Assembly (NCBI GenBank): GCA_963682175.1
Contig: OY821771.1
Coordinates: 39,948,201 to 40,012,200, forward strand
Source of the DNA: Triglochin maritima
Taxonomy: Eukaryota; Streptophyta; Magnoliopsida; Alismatales; Juncaginaceae
Reading direction: 5' to 3'
Length of the DNA: 64,000 nt
Below the pieces are notes generated by a model, which was given only the letters and a program-made list of their open reading frames with translations, ran no database searches and was not told where the DNA came from. Made by a program: the position numbers and the translations under genes. Below, piece by piece: positions 24,463-34,856 of this stretch; position 1 is the first letter of the stretch; each line of letters opens with the position of its first letter.

Positions 24463-25944
24463 TGTTAGGATCTATGGCCCTCTAATCGATAGATAAATGC
24501 GGAATTAAAAATAATTATCGAAGGATTAAGAAAGAGACAATTGCAAACCACAAAAATGACGACGCCGGAATTTAGAGAGGTTCGACACCCACACTCGGGT
24601 CCTAGTCCTCCTAGCAAGCCTCGCTCGATCCCCCGAGCCTCGCTTACGGTTCCACTAACCGATCTCCGTTCCGGTCCGAGATCAACGTCGTTTACAGCAC
24701 CGAGCCTCGCGAACAATCCTCGCCTCGTTCGTGTCTCCTCTCACAACCCGAGAGGGAGCTTCCTCGAAGCTTTTACAAGTCTTTGATTCTTTGATATGGA
24801 AGTTGAATCACACTCTAACTAACACTCTATACTTGAGCACACTTGGATATGATATTGAATTGGATATGCAAGTGGTGAAGTTTAGGCTTGAGTGTTGTGG
24901 ATTGAGAGCTTGAAGATGAAGAGGATTTGGCTTTAAGTATTGGATAGATAAGAAGTGTTCAAGATCTTCAAAGCAACCAACATGAGGTCCTATTTATAAG
25001 CCTTCAAGCTCATATATATGTTTGGGAGTTGGTGGGGAATGGACCAATGAGAAAGCAAGATGTGACTTAAGCTCGGCCAGAAATCGAGACATATTCGGTC
25101 GACCGTTATCCACACGGTAGTCCGAAACATTGGTCTGAACTATGAACTTGGTTGACCGATTATGTATAGGATCACCGTTCACCAACCTCCAGTAGCTTTT
25201 ATCTATTTAGCCCTAATTAAATTCGGTTCACCGAAGTACATTCGGTTCACCGTTCCAAGGTGGACAGTAGAATTAATTGGGCTCTGATCTACTCAAGTTT
25301 GGTTGACCGTGTATACTTCGGTAGACCGAAGTAGCACGGGTATTCCGCTGACAATGCGTGGGAAATTGTTTTATCGATAACGGTCAAGTTAAATAGTTGT
25401 TGGGATCCTAAAACCAATAAGAATTCGGAAGACCGAATTGTGTACGGACGTCCAAAGTGGGTCAAGTTAATTTGGGATCTAGGGTCTTGATTTGAATGCG
25501 ACCGTTGGAGGTGGTTCGGTCTTCCGTTGGGGCAATTCCAGAGAACACCTAAGTTTCACTGTTGGGAAGTATTCGGCTATCCGATAGGTGTTCGGTGGAC
25601 CGAACTAGCTAGAGTTCGGTTAACCGAAATAGGTTCGGTTTACCAAGAAATGACATGACAGAATCCTAGTGCTCAAGTTTACATAAAACCTTATGGACTC
25701 AATAAATATAAAAGTTACATGTCTTGGTCCAAAGCTTTGATTACAAGTCTTAAGTCTTGATGTCCTTGTCCCAATGCTCATTTCCTTGATTGTCTTGATC
25801 AACCTATTAAGATGATTGCAAGTATACAAACATATATACAATGCATGTAATCGTGTTTGCTCACTTTGATTGATTAAGTTGATTGATTAAGATTAGTTTA
25901 ATTAATCATCAAAATTAATATAGATTAAGGGCAAAAATCCAACA
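24463..25944 (-). mobile_element. Solo LTR, family B, copy 2 (inside Ulp1-type pseudogene)
   Basis: 1482 bp bounded by TGTTAGGATC and AAAATCCAACA. An exact 5-bp target duplication ATAAG flanks it (24458-24462 and 25945-25949). It is the reverse-oriented relative of the LTR at 30159-31675: its left end matches that copy's right end in reverse, and both carry the GAGGTTCG-type promoter-distal region. The reverse-strand TATA box is at 24991-24998. Palindromes of form CGGTNNACCG are clustered at about 25095-25640. Confidence 0.85.
25095..25640. repeat. Palindrome cluster in LTR B2
   Basis: GGTCGACC, GGTTGACC, GGTTCACC, GGTAGACC and GGTTAACC type motifs within TTCGG...CCGAA contexts, like those of the other LTRs here but in a different LTR family from A. 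Confidence 0.8.
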
Positions 25945-26159
25945 ATAAGGTGCCTAATGCTAAAACTTGACCCGACGAAGGAGAAGGACCCAAAGAACAT
26001 CAACTGTATCAGGGGTGAATTAGCGGTCATGTTACTTAGGAACCGACGTTCGTGTGTGCAGATCTGAAGTCCAATTTTTTTAGTGTTGAGTTTTTTACAT
26101 GTACAAATTACAAACTCTTTCCTTTTGTTTTCAACGATAGGTTTGTTGGTTGAGCTGAA

Positions 26160-26960
26160 AAGCAACACACCTAAAACCGAACAGTCACAGAACTTATAAA
26201 CGAACAGATCCACACCTTAAACCGAACATATCCACACCTTAAACCGATCAGTCAAACAACTTAATCTGGACAGACAACCAACCTAATCTGGACAGATGCA
26301 CCTTAAACCGAACAGACACACAACTTAAACCGAACAGATCCACACCTTAAACCAAACAGACACACAACTTAAACCGAACAGATCCACACCTTAAACCGAA
26401 TAGTCACACAACTTAAACCGAACAGATACACATCTTAAACCGAACAGACACACAACTTAATCCGAACAGATCCACACCTTAAACTGAAGAGTCACACACC
26501 TTAAATCGAACGGATCCACACCTTAAACCGAACAATCACAACAACTTAAACCGAACAGACACAACTTAAATCTAACGGATTAACACCTTAAACCGAACAG
26601 TCACATAACTTAAACCGAACAGAGTCACACCTAAAACCGAACAGTCACACAACTTAATCCGAACATATCCACACCTTAAACTGAAGAGTCACACACCTTA
26701 AACCGAATATATCCACACCTTAAACCGAACGATCACAACAACTTAATCCGAACAGATCCACACCTTAAATGGAACAGATCCACACCTTCAACCAAACAGT
26801 CACACAACTTAATCCGAACAGATACACACCTTAAACTTAAGAGTCACACACCTTAAACCGAACATATCCACACCTTAAACCGAATGGACCCAAAACTTAA
26901 ACCGAACAATCACACAACTTAAACCGAACAAGAACACAACTTAATCCGAACTGACCGTGT
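26160..26960. repeat. 22-bp minisatellite array between the two convergent pseudogenes
   Basis: Units of form CACACAACTTAAACCGAACA plus GT or GA, alternating with CACACCTTAAACCGAACAGA plus TC. Period about 22 bp, roughly 35 units. In reverse complement the units read TGTTCGGTTTAAGTTGTGTG, so this array is inverted relative to 21975-22695. It lies between the 3' ends of the Ulp1-type and FAR1-type pseudogenes. Confidence 0.95.
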
Positions 26961-27800
26961 ATAACAACCATTTACAGATCCAAACAGATCAACAATTAGA
27001 AGTTTCTTGGTTTTGCAAGAACTGAAAATAACAAGAAATATTAAATTAAAGAGGAAGTTCCTCGTAATACAAATTCATGTCCCAATCAGAGAAATCAGGA
27101 TCCCCGGGTTTCGGTGCGACTTCGTGCAGCGACGATGTAACCTTCATCTTGAACTTTCTCTTCTCTTGTTGGGCATGCTTTTTATGGCTTTTTTTAATTA
27201 TCTTCTCAGCTAAAGACACTCGATGTCTAGTCGGCGGTCTTCCTATACATCTGACCTTATCTGGATTAAGAACTAATGTACCCACAGACTCAGGTTCATC
27301 AAGTCGAACGAAGAACTGGGTAGTGTGCATACGTGCCTTAAGCAATTCAATACACTTTACACCCTGAAGATACCTTTCGTGGGAAATGAATGATTCCTAT
27401 ACGATCCAAACGACACGACCCATGATGTCGTCGTGACGACGAAGCGCATCCTTCTCCTTTACGTCATCGTCTGGGTACATCTTATCTCAATAGCTCCTTC
27501 GAATATTTTTCCGTCATCGATAAACGATGTAAGAGCCTGGGAGCAATACATTAGGATTTAAGCGTCCAAGTACAACAAAAACATGGCAGCATAGAAGGCC
27601 AATGCGCTGAAACATTCTACAATCACATGTGAAGTTCATAGATATATTTTGTACTAGGAAATGTTTCGACAGTAGCTACTCACCAGCCAAAACACGTTCA
27701 GATACCTTGTAATGAAATGTGTCATTCATATTGAACTCCTCCGTTATATCGTAGTATATCATCTTTCCAATTTCTAACTGCACTTTATTGAAGACCCCTA

Positions 27801-29967
27801 TGAAAGGAATGTGTTCTAAAAGTTTTACTTTTATATGTCAATTATTATAAATTGAATGTGCAAACATTTTGTTCCTTGATTATGGTATTCGTCTTTTGGA
27901 ATTGTTAAGGAAAAGACGCTTGGTCCTTAACCGAAGAGCTCTAAAAGATAATAGTTTACATAAATCAAAAGTTATTCACAATCATGGTAGTTAACATAGA
28001 ACATTAATTACCGAGATAAGATTGTCGTGTTGGTCATCGATTGTTGTAGCTCTACAAATAATTGACGACACGAGTATATAAAAGAGGAAAAGATTACTTT
28101 TATATATTGAATAGACCTAACAAGTAAAACATTATGGAATTGTGTTTCGTGTCATTAATGTTTTTACTGTGTATTGGATCCTAAGATATGAGACTTATAT
28201 CTTTTCACTCAAGAGGTGTTTAATTTGATTATTGTCAAAAACTACCAAAGATTGTAGTGATAACGGCAATAGTTGGTTGAACATGACTTGTGCTGGAAAA
28301 GATGGCTAGTCAAACGATTATCATTGCCCCTCTTAATTGAGTGATGATATTAGTGGGCCCCTTGATAAAGCAAAATTATAATGTGCACAATGTGACTTGA
28401 GTTAAGTCACATAGTTATAATTAGCTTAAAGAGATCAAGAAATGAATATAATACAAAGGTTACACATTTCTACTTTGTATATATTCTTAATATCATTAGG
28501 CAAGGGACGAACACAAGTGGTGCACTTACATCACTAAATGGATCGTGTTTTAGTTCAGGTGGAACAAAGACATCTATGCTAATTGGGTGACAATAATGTG
28601 TAGCTAGATACCGCTTATAGTCTGAGATATTAAGTGTTTAATATCACTGCCAATTAGGCTTAGATCCTCTCATAGGTCACACCACAAAACTGGGAAACAA
28701 GAGGTTTGATTTTAAGTTCATATGATGTGTCAGGTTTCTTGTGAAAATGGGACACATGTGGTGAATTAATTAAAATCAATATGTTATGAGAATTAACATA
28801 ATTAGAATCATAATAAATTCATATGAGTTATATATTATGGGGTGTAATAATTTAATATTACATATCATAATATATATAGGATGTGAATTGCTAAAAAACC
28901 CAAAATATCAAATTTTGTTGGAAATAAATCCAAAATTTGACAAAGGCAAAATCGGGGTAAAACACGGTGAACCGTTCATGGTTCGGTCGACCGGGACATC
29001 TTCAGATCGGTTAACCGAATAGGGAACGGGTAAGCGCAATTGGTTGACCAAGATTGCTCAGAGTGCCTGGACAATCGGGTTCGGTTAACCGATTGGAAAC
29101 GGTCAACCGAGAAGTAGTATTTTCGGTAGACCGAAGGTGACCCGGTCATCCGATAACTATGTTCCACGAGCGATTTTGGTGGGTCAAAGGTAAACCGATT
29201 ACAAGACGTGGTTCGTCCAAATTTTTCTTGGGAATTTTTCTCATACTGATTCGGTCGACCGTCTAGCTCACGGTGCACCGAACACGTGTTACAACTGAAT
29301 GGTTCGGTTGATCGAATAATACTCGGTCTACCGAACAAGAATGATTCTACCTGAATTATTAAGAGATTAATTAAATGATGGGTGGAATAATTCCAGATTT
29401 AATTAAAACGTTTTTTGTGGGTGATTAAGTGGAATTTAGAGATTAATTTTAGGAGAGAAAAACAAGGGATCATGGCTAAATAATAGCTCTTGATAAGGAT
29501 ATTTTGGGAGCCTATAAAATGGCACATATTCCTACTTGTTTTAATACTAATGCAAAATCTTTCTCTCATTAATCTCTCCCTAATCACCACGAAATTTCTC
29601 TTAGTAAAATTAAGTTTGGAGATTAGAATCTCAGGAGACTTAAAGAAGAGTTATTAGCTTGATTCTAAACCTTGTTAGAGATTGAATGATTAGCTCATTT
29701 CTCTCTAACCTTGTTTAGAGTTTGGTGAACACTCGGAGGCAATTCCGTGGACGATTCAGCGGACGACGCGACTCCGGATCATCAAAAAGGTTTTAGAGAA
29801 CCTTTAGGTATGATTCTATCCTTGTGGATTATTTTAAATGTAGGTTGCATGTTATTAGAATAAAACACAAATAGATGTAAATAAAATTGCTGAAAATATG
29901 AAAATCGATCTTGTATGTTATATTAAATTTTAAAATATATACATACATAGGGACACGAAATCCTACA
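27801..29967 (+). mobile_element. Solo LTR, family A, copy 2 (inside FAR1 pseudogene)
   Basis: 2167 bp starting TGAAAGGAATGTG and ending ATCCTACA, flanked by an exact 5-bp target duplication CCCTA (27796-27800 and 29968-29972). With one CCCTA and the LTR set aside, the FAR1 frame runs continuously from SELYTLG into VFNKVQLEIGK, so the boundary is certain. It is nearly colinear with 18178-20354. The TATA box TATAAAAT is at 29513-29520. A palindrome cluster lies at 28968-29330. Confidence 0.92.
28968..29330. repeat. Palindrome cluster in LTR A2
   Basis: The same ordered set of GGTNNACC motifs as in copy A1, with a few point changes that break individual palindromes, for example GGTTGATC where A1 has GGTTGACC. 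Confidence 0.85.
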
Positions 29968-30158
29968 CCCTAACGTATACAACTCGCTCATCTGTCTCTC
30001 GAAGTGATACATTGAAACTAATTGGGGTCTCTTATGAAGACAATCAAAATCTGATTGAGCTTCCTTCTCGTACTTATGGCGGAGCGCAAGTTCGTATTGT
30101 TGAACAAACTGCTTAAGGGTGGTCTTCGAAGTAAGATATTTATCGAAAAAGACGTTCA

Positions 30159-31675
30159 TGTTGGCTTTTTGGCCTTAATCTATGTTTTGATGGTTTAATT
30201 AACATAATCTTAAATATGATCATGTAGAGTAGCACACATATTGCATTGCATATATATTGCTTTGTGCTAACCTCTACAGGTGATCAAGACTCAAGAAAGA
30301 AGAAAAATCAAGTCAAGACATGTAATCAAGCTAGGATTGAAGACATGTAATTTTACCTTTCTTTGAGTATTAGGAACTTATGTGAATTGAGCATAACTTA
30401 AGCTAATATGCATGCATTCACACACTAGGTTCCTTGTAGGAGTCACACACAAAATATCATATCATTTGGACTTTATTAGATCACCTAAACACCTAAAACA
30501 TTGGTCGCCAGTCTGCCTGAGTTCGGTCGACCGTTCACCTTTCGGTCGACCGGTTATACACAATATTTGTTATACCAGACCAATCAGTTCAACCGATCAC
30601 ACTTCTGTTTAACCGTTTACCCCGACTTGTTCGGTCAACCGTTTCATTTGCTATTTCTGGTAAAATACGACTGTTATATTTGTCGTATTATACAACGGTC
30701 GTATACACATTTTTCTCTTAATACACCCCCAAATACTTTTGAACCGGTCGAACAAAATACCTTGTTCGGTCGACCGTTCTATTAGGTAAAATCTACCTGC
30801 TATCGGTCGACACAAGTTTAGTTCAACCGATCGAGTTTTCCCTCTACCGAACCCTGTAGTTCGGTCGACCGATACCTGTTCGGTCGACCGTTGACTTATA
30901 GAACTTAAGTGTTAGGTCGACCAGTACCTATGTTCGGTCAACCGATCCATTAACTTACTCAATGGTTCGGTCGACCGATACATCTTTCGGTCGACCGTTT
31001 CTGGACAGATTTCTGAATCCGATTTTCTATTTTGTGTGCTTTGCACAAACCCCAATCAAATCTTGTCCAAACGGCTAGAAATCTTTAGGAGCTTATAAAT
31101 AAAGGTTCACACTTAGTTTTCCACAAGATTTCACAACTCCAAAGTGTCAAACCTATAGTGAGATTTTCCACAACCTCCAAGCTCCAAATTAGCCATCCAA
31201 AGCCTAATTTCCACATCATTCATCATACAATCAATTTAGCAATTATTGTGCTCAATTAGAGAGTGAGTTCCACTCAAGGTTACCTCTGTTGTAAAGTGAG
31301 CAAGCGTCTTGGTGAAAGCCCAAGACAAGAAGCAAGGATTTCGGTGAAAGCCCGAAGTGTTACTCTCGGTTTGTGAGAGGTGGTGTCAAGCTCGGCGAGG
31401 GTTGTTCGCGAGCTTGAAGACTTGTAAAAGGCGTTGCTCCCGGCCCGGAACGGGGAGGCATAGTGAAGACGCAAGAGGGGCTCGAACGGAGATTCGAGAG
31501 GGGCTTGCAAGAGAGGATGTAGGCGCGGCCGAACCTCTATAAAACAGACACGTCTTTGTGGTTTGCATGTTATTTCCCTACTAGTCTTTAAATTGTTTCC
31601 GCTGTGTTTATTGTTTGATTAATTATGGATTAGCGTAATAGTGATTAGTGGACCCATAACCCGCACGATCCTACA
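30159..31675 (+). mobile_element. Solo LTR, family B, copy 1 (inside FAR1 pseudogene)
   Basis: 1517 bp starting TGTTGGCTTTTTGG and ending GATCCTACA, with an exact 5-bp target duplication GTTCA (30154-30158 and 31676-31680). It interrupts the transposase frame within RSESMN/VFFDKYL. TATA box TATAAAT at 31094-31100. Palindromes lie at 30520-31005. There is no internal region, so it is a solo LTR. Confidence 0.9.
30520..31005. repeat. Palindrome cluster in LTR B1
   Basis: At least ten TTCGGTCGACCG or one-step variants (TTCGGTCAACCG, GTTCAACCGATC). It is the purest of the four clusters, with GGTCGACC predominating. Confidence 0.9.
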
Positions 31676-32099
31676 GTTCATACTCTCGCTTCTCTGAGTA
31701 GATGTCATTCCCGCGAAAAAACTATCACCAACAAATGCAGGTATCCAAGACTCTCGGATTGCATAAATCGATTTGAGCCAGCTATAGTTCTACATGTCAA
31801 AATCAAGAAGGAAATCTTGCCAATTACGATCAAATTCTACCGGGGTTTTGGAATCATATACAATCAATTTCAGATCAAATAACATGTGCTTTCGATACTG
31901 CGTCGGCAACTTCGCGGGAGCTTTGTTCAATATATGTCATATACAGAATCTGTGTCTTGAATCTAGGAAGACATTCCTTACAGTAGCAGTAATGGTGCAA
32001 CATTGATCTGTTATGATGGCTGAGGGAGTTATATCTGCAGAATGTGGGCAATTTAAAAGGAGTGAGTCATATATTGAAAGGTACAAAATCCTACTTTGA

Positions 32100-32550
32100 A
32101 AACTTTAACCGAACAGTCACACAACTTAAACCGAACAGACACACAACTTAAACTAAACGGATCCACACCTTAAACCGAACAGACACACAACTTAAACCGA
32201 ACGGTTTCACACCTTAAACTGAACGGTTTCACACCTTAAACCGAACAGTCACACAACTTAATACGAACAGATCTACATCTTAAACTGAAGAGTCACACAC
32301 CTTAAACTGAACAGATCCACATCTTAAACCGAAGGGATCCAAATCGTAAAACGAACAGACACAACTTAAATCGAACGGATTCACACCTTAAACTGAACAG
32401 TCACACAACTTAAACCGAACGGATTCACACCTAAAACCGAACAGTCACACAACTTAAACCGAACGGATCCAAATCTTAAACTGAACAGTCACACCACTTA
32501 AACCGAACATATACACACCTTAAACTGAACAGTCACAGACCTTTAACTGG
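32100..32550. repeat. 22-bp minisatellite array forming an intron of the FAR1 pseudogene
   Basis: About twenty units like those at 26160-26960 (CACACAACTTAAACCGAACA and CACACCTTAAACCGAACGG forms). In the minus-strand gene it sits between an exon ending FQTWLSCMNG before a GTAATG donor and an exon beginning after TTCTGCAG with ITPSAIITDQ. The donor and acceptor look functional, so the array occupies nearly the whole intron. Confidence 0.85.
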
Positions 32551-33645
32551 ACATAACCACACATTACCGTTCATGCACGACAACCATGTTTGGAACAACC
32601 ATATGTAATTTTCAGTGGTCTCAGAAGACAGCAAAACGCAACCGAACAAAACTCTTGAAATGATGATTAACTCCTACAAATGGGGCAAACGGCATGTCGT
32701 ATTTGTTTGTAATGTAGGTAGTGTCGAAACATATTGCGTCTCCAAAGTATGAATATGCAACTCTAGAACGACAGTCAGCCCAAAACACATTCTGTAGTCT
32801 TCCTTCGTCATACATATCCATTACATATAAAAACATGGATTCAATCTTCTGCATCCTAATGAAATAGTTCTGAAGAGCTTATACATCATCAGGTCCCATC
32901 TTCAAATTTCTAACTTCGTTTATAACGTTCCTGCACACAGAAACCACTAAGACCAGCAAAAATGTTGAACTTCAATTATGTTAGGCAGAAAGAACACAAA
33001 CCTTAAATCTCTTTCGTTGAAAATCAATTTGTCACGACCTCCAGCCTCGACCACAAAAGATTGCATGGTCTTAGCAACCGATATCCCAACAGTATCATTG
33101 CACGATATGCGTGCTTTGGCGGCCTCAGGGACGGTTCGTTTTTGTCTGAGAAAACACATTTGCTCCTGGTCAAGCATGACGTGGTTATGTTTAAGATCCA
33201 CAAAGTTAATGTGGTAACTCCTTGCTGGGTTTCCGAAGACCTATATCCGAGCAGTGCATTGGACTCTACTAGATAACCTAGGCTTCAATTTCCCTTGTCC
33301 TTGGTTTGTTGGTGTCGTGCCCTCCTTGGAGCAAGTCAGCGTGACCTGTATAACAACACCACAATCATAATAAGATTATCTTATCTTAACACCACAACCA
33401 CAAGAATCAGCATAGACCACGTAAAATGTTTTAGCTTCTTCGACAGAAGGAAAAAACATCTCCTCCTTAGGAACGTTTGTCGGCTGCTCCACTTGGGAAG
33501 ACAAATTAACGATTTCCATTGGAGTACAGAGGAAGGACAACAGAAGAGAATGGAAGAAAAAGGAAGACGCATCTTGAGATGAAGATGAAAAGTCTTCTGC
33601 TGTGTAGGAGTGCCAAAATGAGGAATGAAGTGATTTGAGACGCAT

Positions 33646-34856
33646 TAACGAGGGATGGAGGGAGAGATGGAGTGATTGCTCAGGACATTTGTACGGACAA
33701 CCAAAAAATTGAAAAATAAAATAAAAAAAAATCTATTTTCTCTGCTGACATGTAACGTGTCAACTAAACCGCATCCTCAAGAACGACCGTTTAACATTTT
33801 CCTTAATAAAAAACAAGTCGCCACCTAACCTAAACAACATTACAAACCAGTAACATATACAAGACATTGTGGACCTGTATGATGTGCCATAAAGGCTACC
33901 GAAGAGCCTTTTAAAAAGATCGTGAATGCTGAAAATCCACAAAAAGATAAGACGTACAGAAGAGGAACTGGAAGTTCAGCATGAAAAGACACAAGGACGT
34001 AGCCTCCTGAATTTAATCTCTTCCAAATAGATACAGAACCTGAGCTGAAAGCCTTTTTTGTTTTCAAGAGAGAAATATAGCTTAAACATTATAATCTTCT
34101 AGATTTTGAAAAGGTATTCGCAATTCACAAATGATCACGAGTGTCTCCATGAAATTTTACTGGTTCATATTCGGCAATTAAGAAAGATCTGGCTAATGGG
34201 ATTTTTTTAATAAATAAGATCAGATAATAACAAGTGATTTTTAATCGAAACAAGAAAAAACAGCTGGTTGAATCATATACTTGGTTCGCGTTAATGACAC
34301 CAGTATAGAAATATAATCCCACGTTGCAAAAACTGTGTGAAGCATTCTATAAAAGAGTTTGATCCACTGCAATCAACTTAAACGCTTAGGTATTGATGAG
34401 GTAGCTAATCAACGTAATTTAAGATACACAATTGGTTAGTTAAATTCCACCAACCATAAGACAACGATATAACTAAAAAGATACCCAAAATAGAGGATGA
34501 CCAGTAAACTTTTCTTCATCAAAACCTGTACTTTAAAGCAAGATTATGCACTAGAAAATGCTATTTTTGTTGTCAAAGATGTCCAACATTTGCTTTCTGT
34601 ACATTTTTTGTTAAATAACACAGATCACTTTTCTTTCTCTTTTTCCCTTTCTATAATAGCTCTTTTTTTGCATCACGATTCAAAGGAATCGGACGAACCA
34701 ATTAGTTCTTTTAATTAGCGTCAAATCCAAAAACATAAATGATTAAGTTAAAAGAGTAGGCCTTTGTATATCCTTTCCATCATATATAAGCACCCACCGT
34801 GTTGTCAATAGGGGTTGAGTTCCTCCCATGATTTCCCATAGGTATAACTGAAAGCA
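33646..34856. other. Intergenic between the FAR1 relic and the TTM-like gene
   Basis: Should include the right end of the Mutator-like element (not recognised) and the 3' untranslated region of the minus-strand TTM-like gene. A 75-codon minus frame near 33840-34067 has no recognised family. Confidence 0.35.

Larger units (their letters stand above)
22714..26067 (+). pseudogene. DUF1985/Ulp1-type cysteine protease of a Mutator-like element, broken
   Basis: The coding trace begins without an ATG (VWLCEKF, then PRMKSW), resembling the end of the DUF1985 region of plant Ulp1-like transposon proteins, so upstream exons seem lost or lie beyond the array. An in-frame TGA at 23053-23055 and later frame changes break it. 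The middle (23200-23700) is a Glu/Lys/Arg-rich charged coiled region. The C-terminal peptidase follows: catalytic His in GHWTLVVV (about 24206-24230), YNSI where Ulp1 enzymes have YDSL, and Cys in QLGSNDCRAYVLYW. A solo LTR (24463-25944) splits the frame just after the Cys. Beyond it the same frame continues to a TGA at 26065-26067. Family knowledge: such proteases are carried by some plant MULEs. Confidence 0.7.
27046..33519 (-). pseudogene. FAR1/FHY3-type MULE transposase, split by two solo LTRs
   Basis: Minus-strand coding blocks run in the family's domain order. An N-terminal FAR1 DNA-binding region starts at ATG 33519 (PSVEEAKTFY, later HNHVMLDQEQ, about 32960-33500). The MULE transposase core follows at about 31680-32880, with AICFDTTYITNKYDMPFAPF, ETTENYIWLFQTWL, AIITDQ and FFAGMTSTQRSESMN. 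Then come FFDKYLTSKTTLKQFV (about 30100-30158), the SWIM zinc finger (CDC...CCH, 27570-27635), and a basic C-terminus ending at 27046. In-frame stops lie after GPDDV, within HRFCI-HILNK and after FDM, and there is a frame break after VGVNHH. Solo LTRs at 30159-31675 and 27801-29967 interrupt it. One intron consists largely of a 22-bp array. It is therefore a dead transposase. A start further upstream (33645, same frame) is possible. Confidence 0.85.

Noticed and set aside
33840..34067. 75-codon minus-strand frame near the TTM-like 3' end
   Set aside because: No recognised family and no splice connection to the gene; probably untranslated or intergenic DNA.
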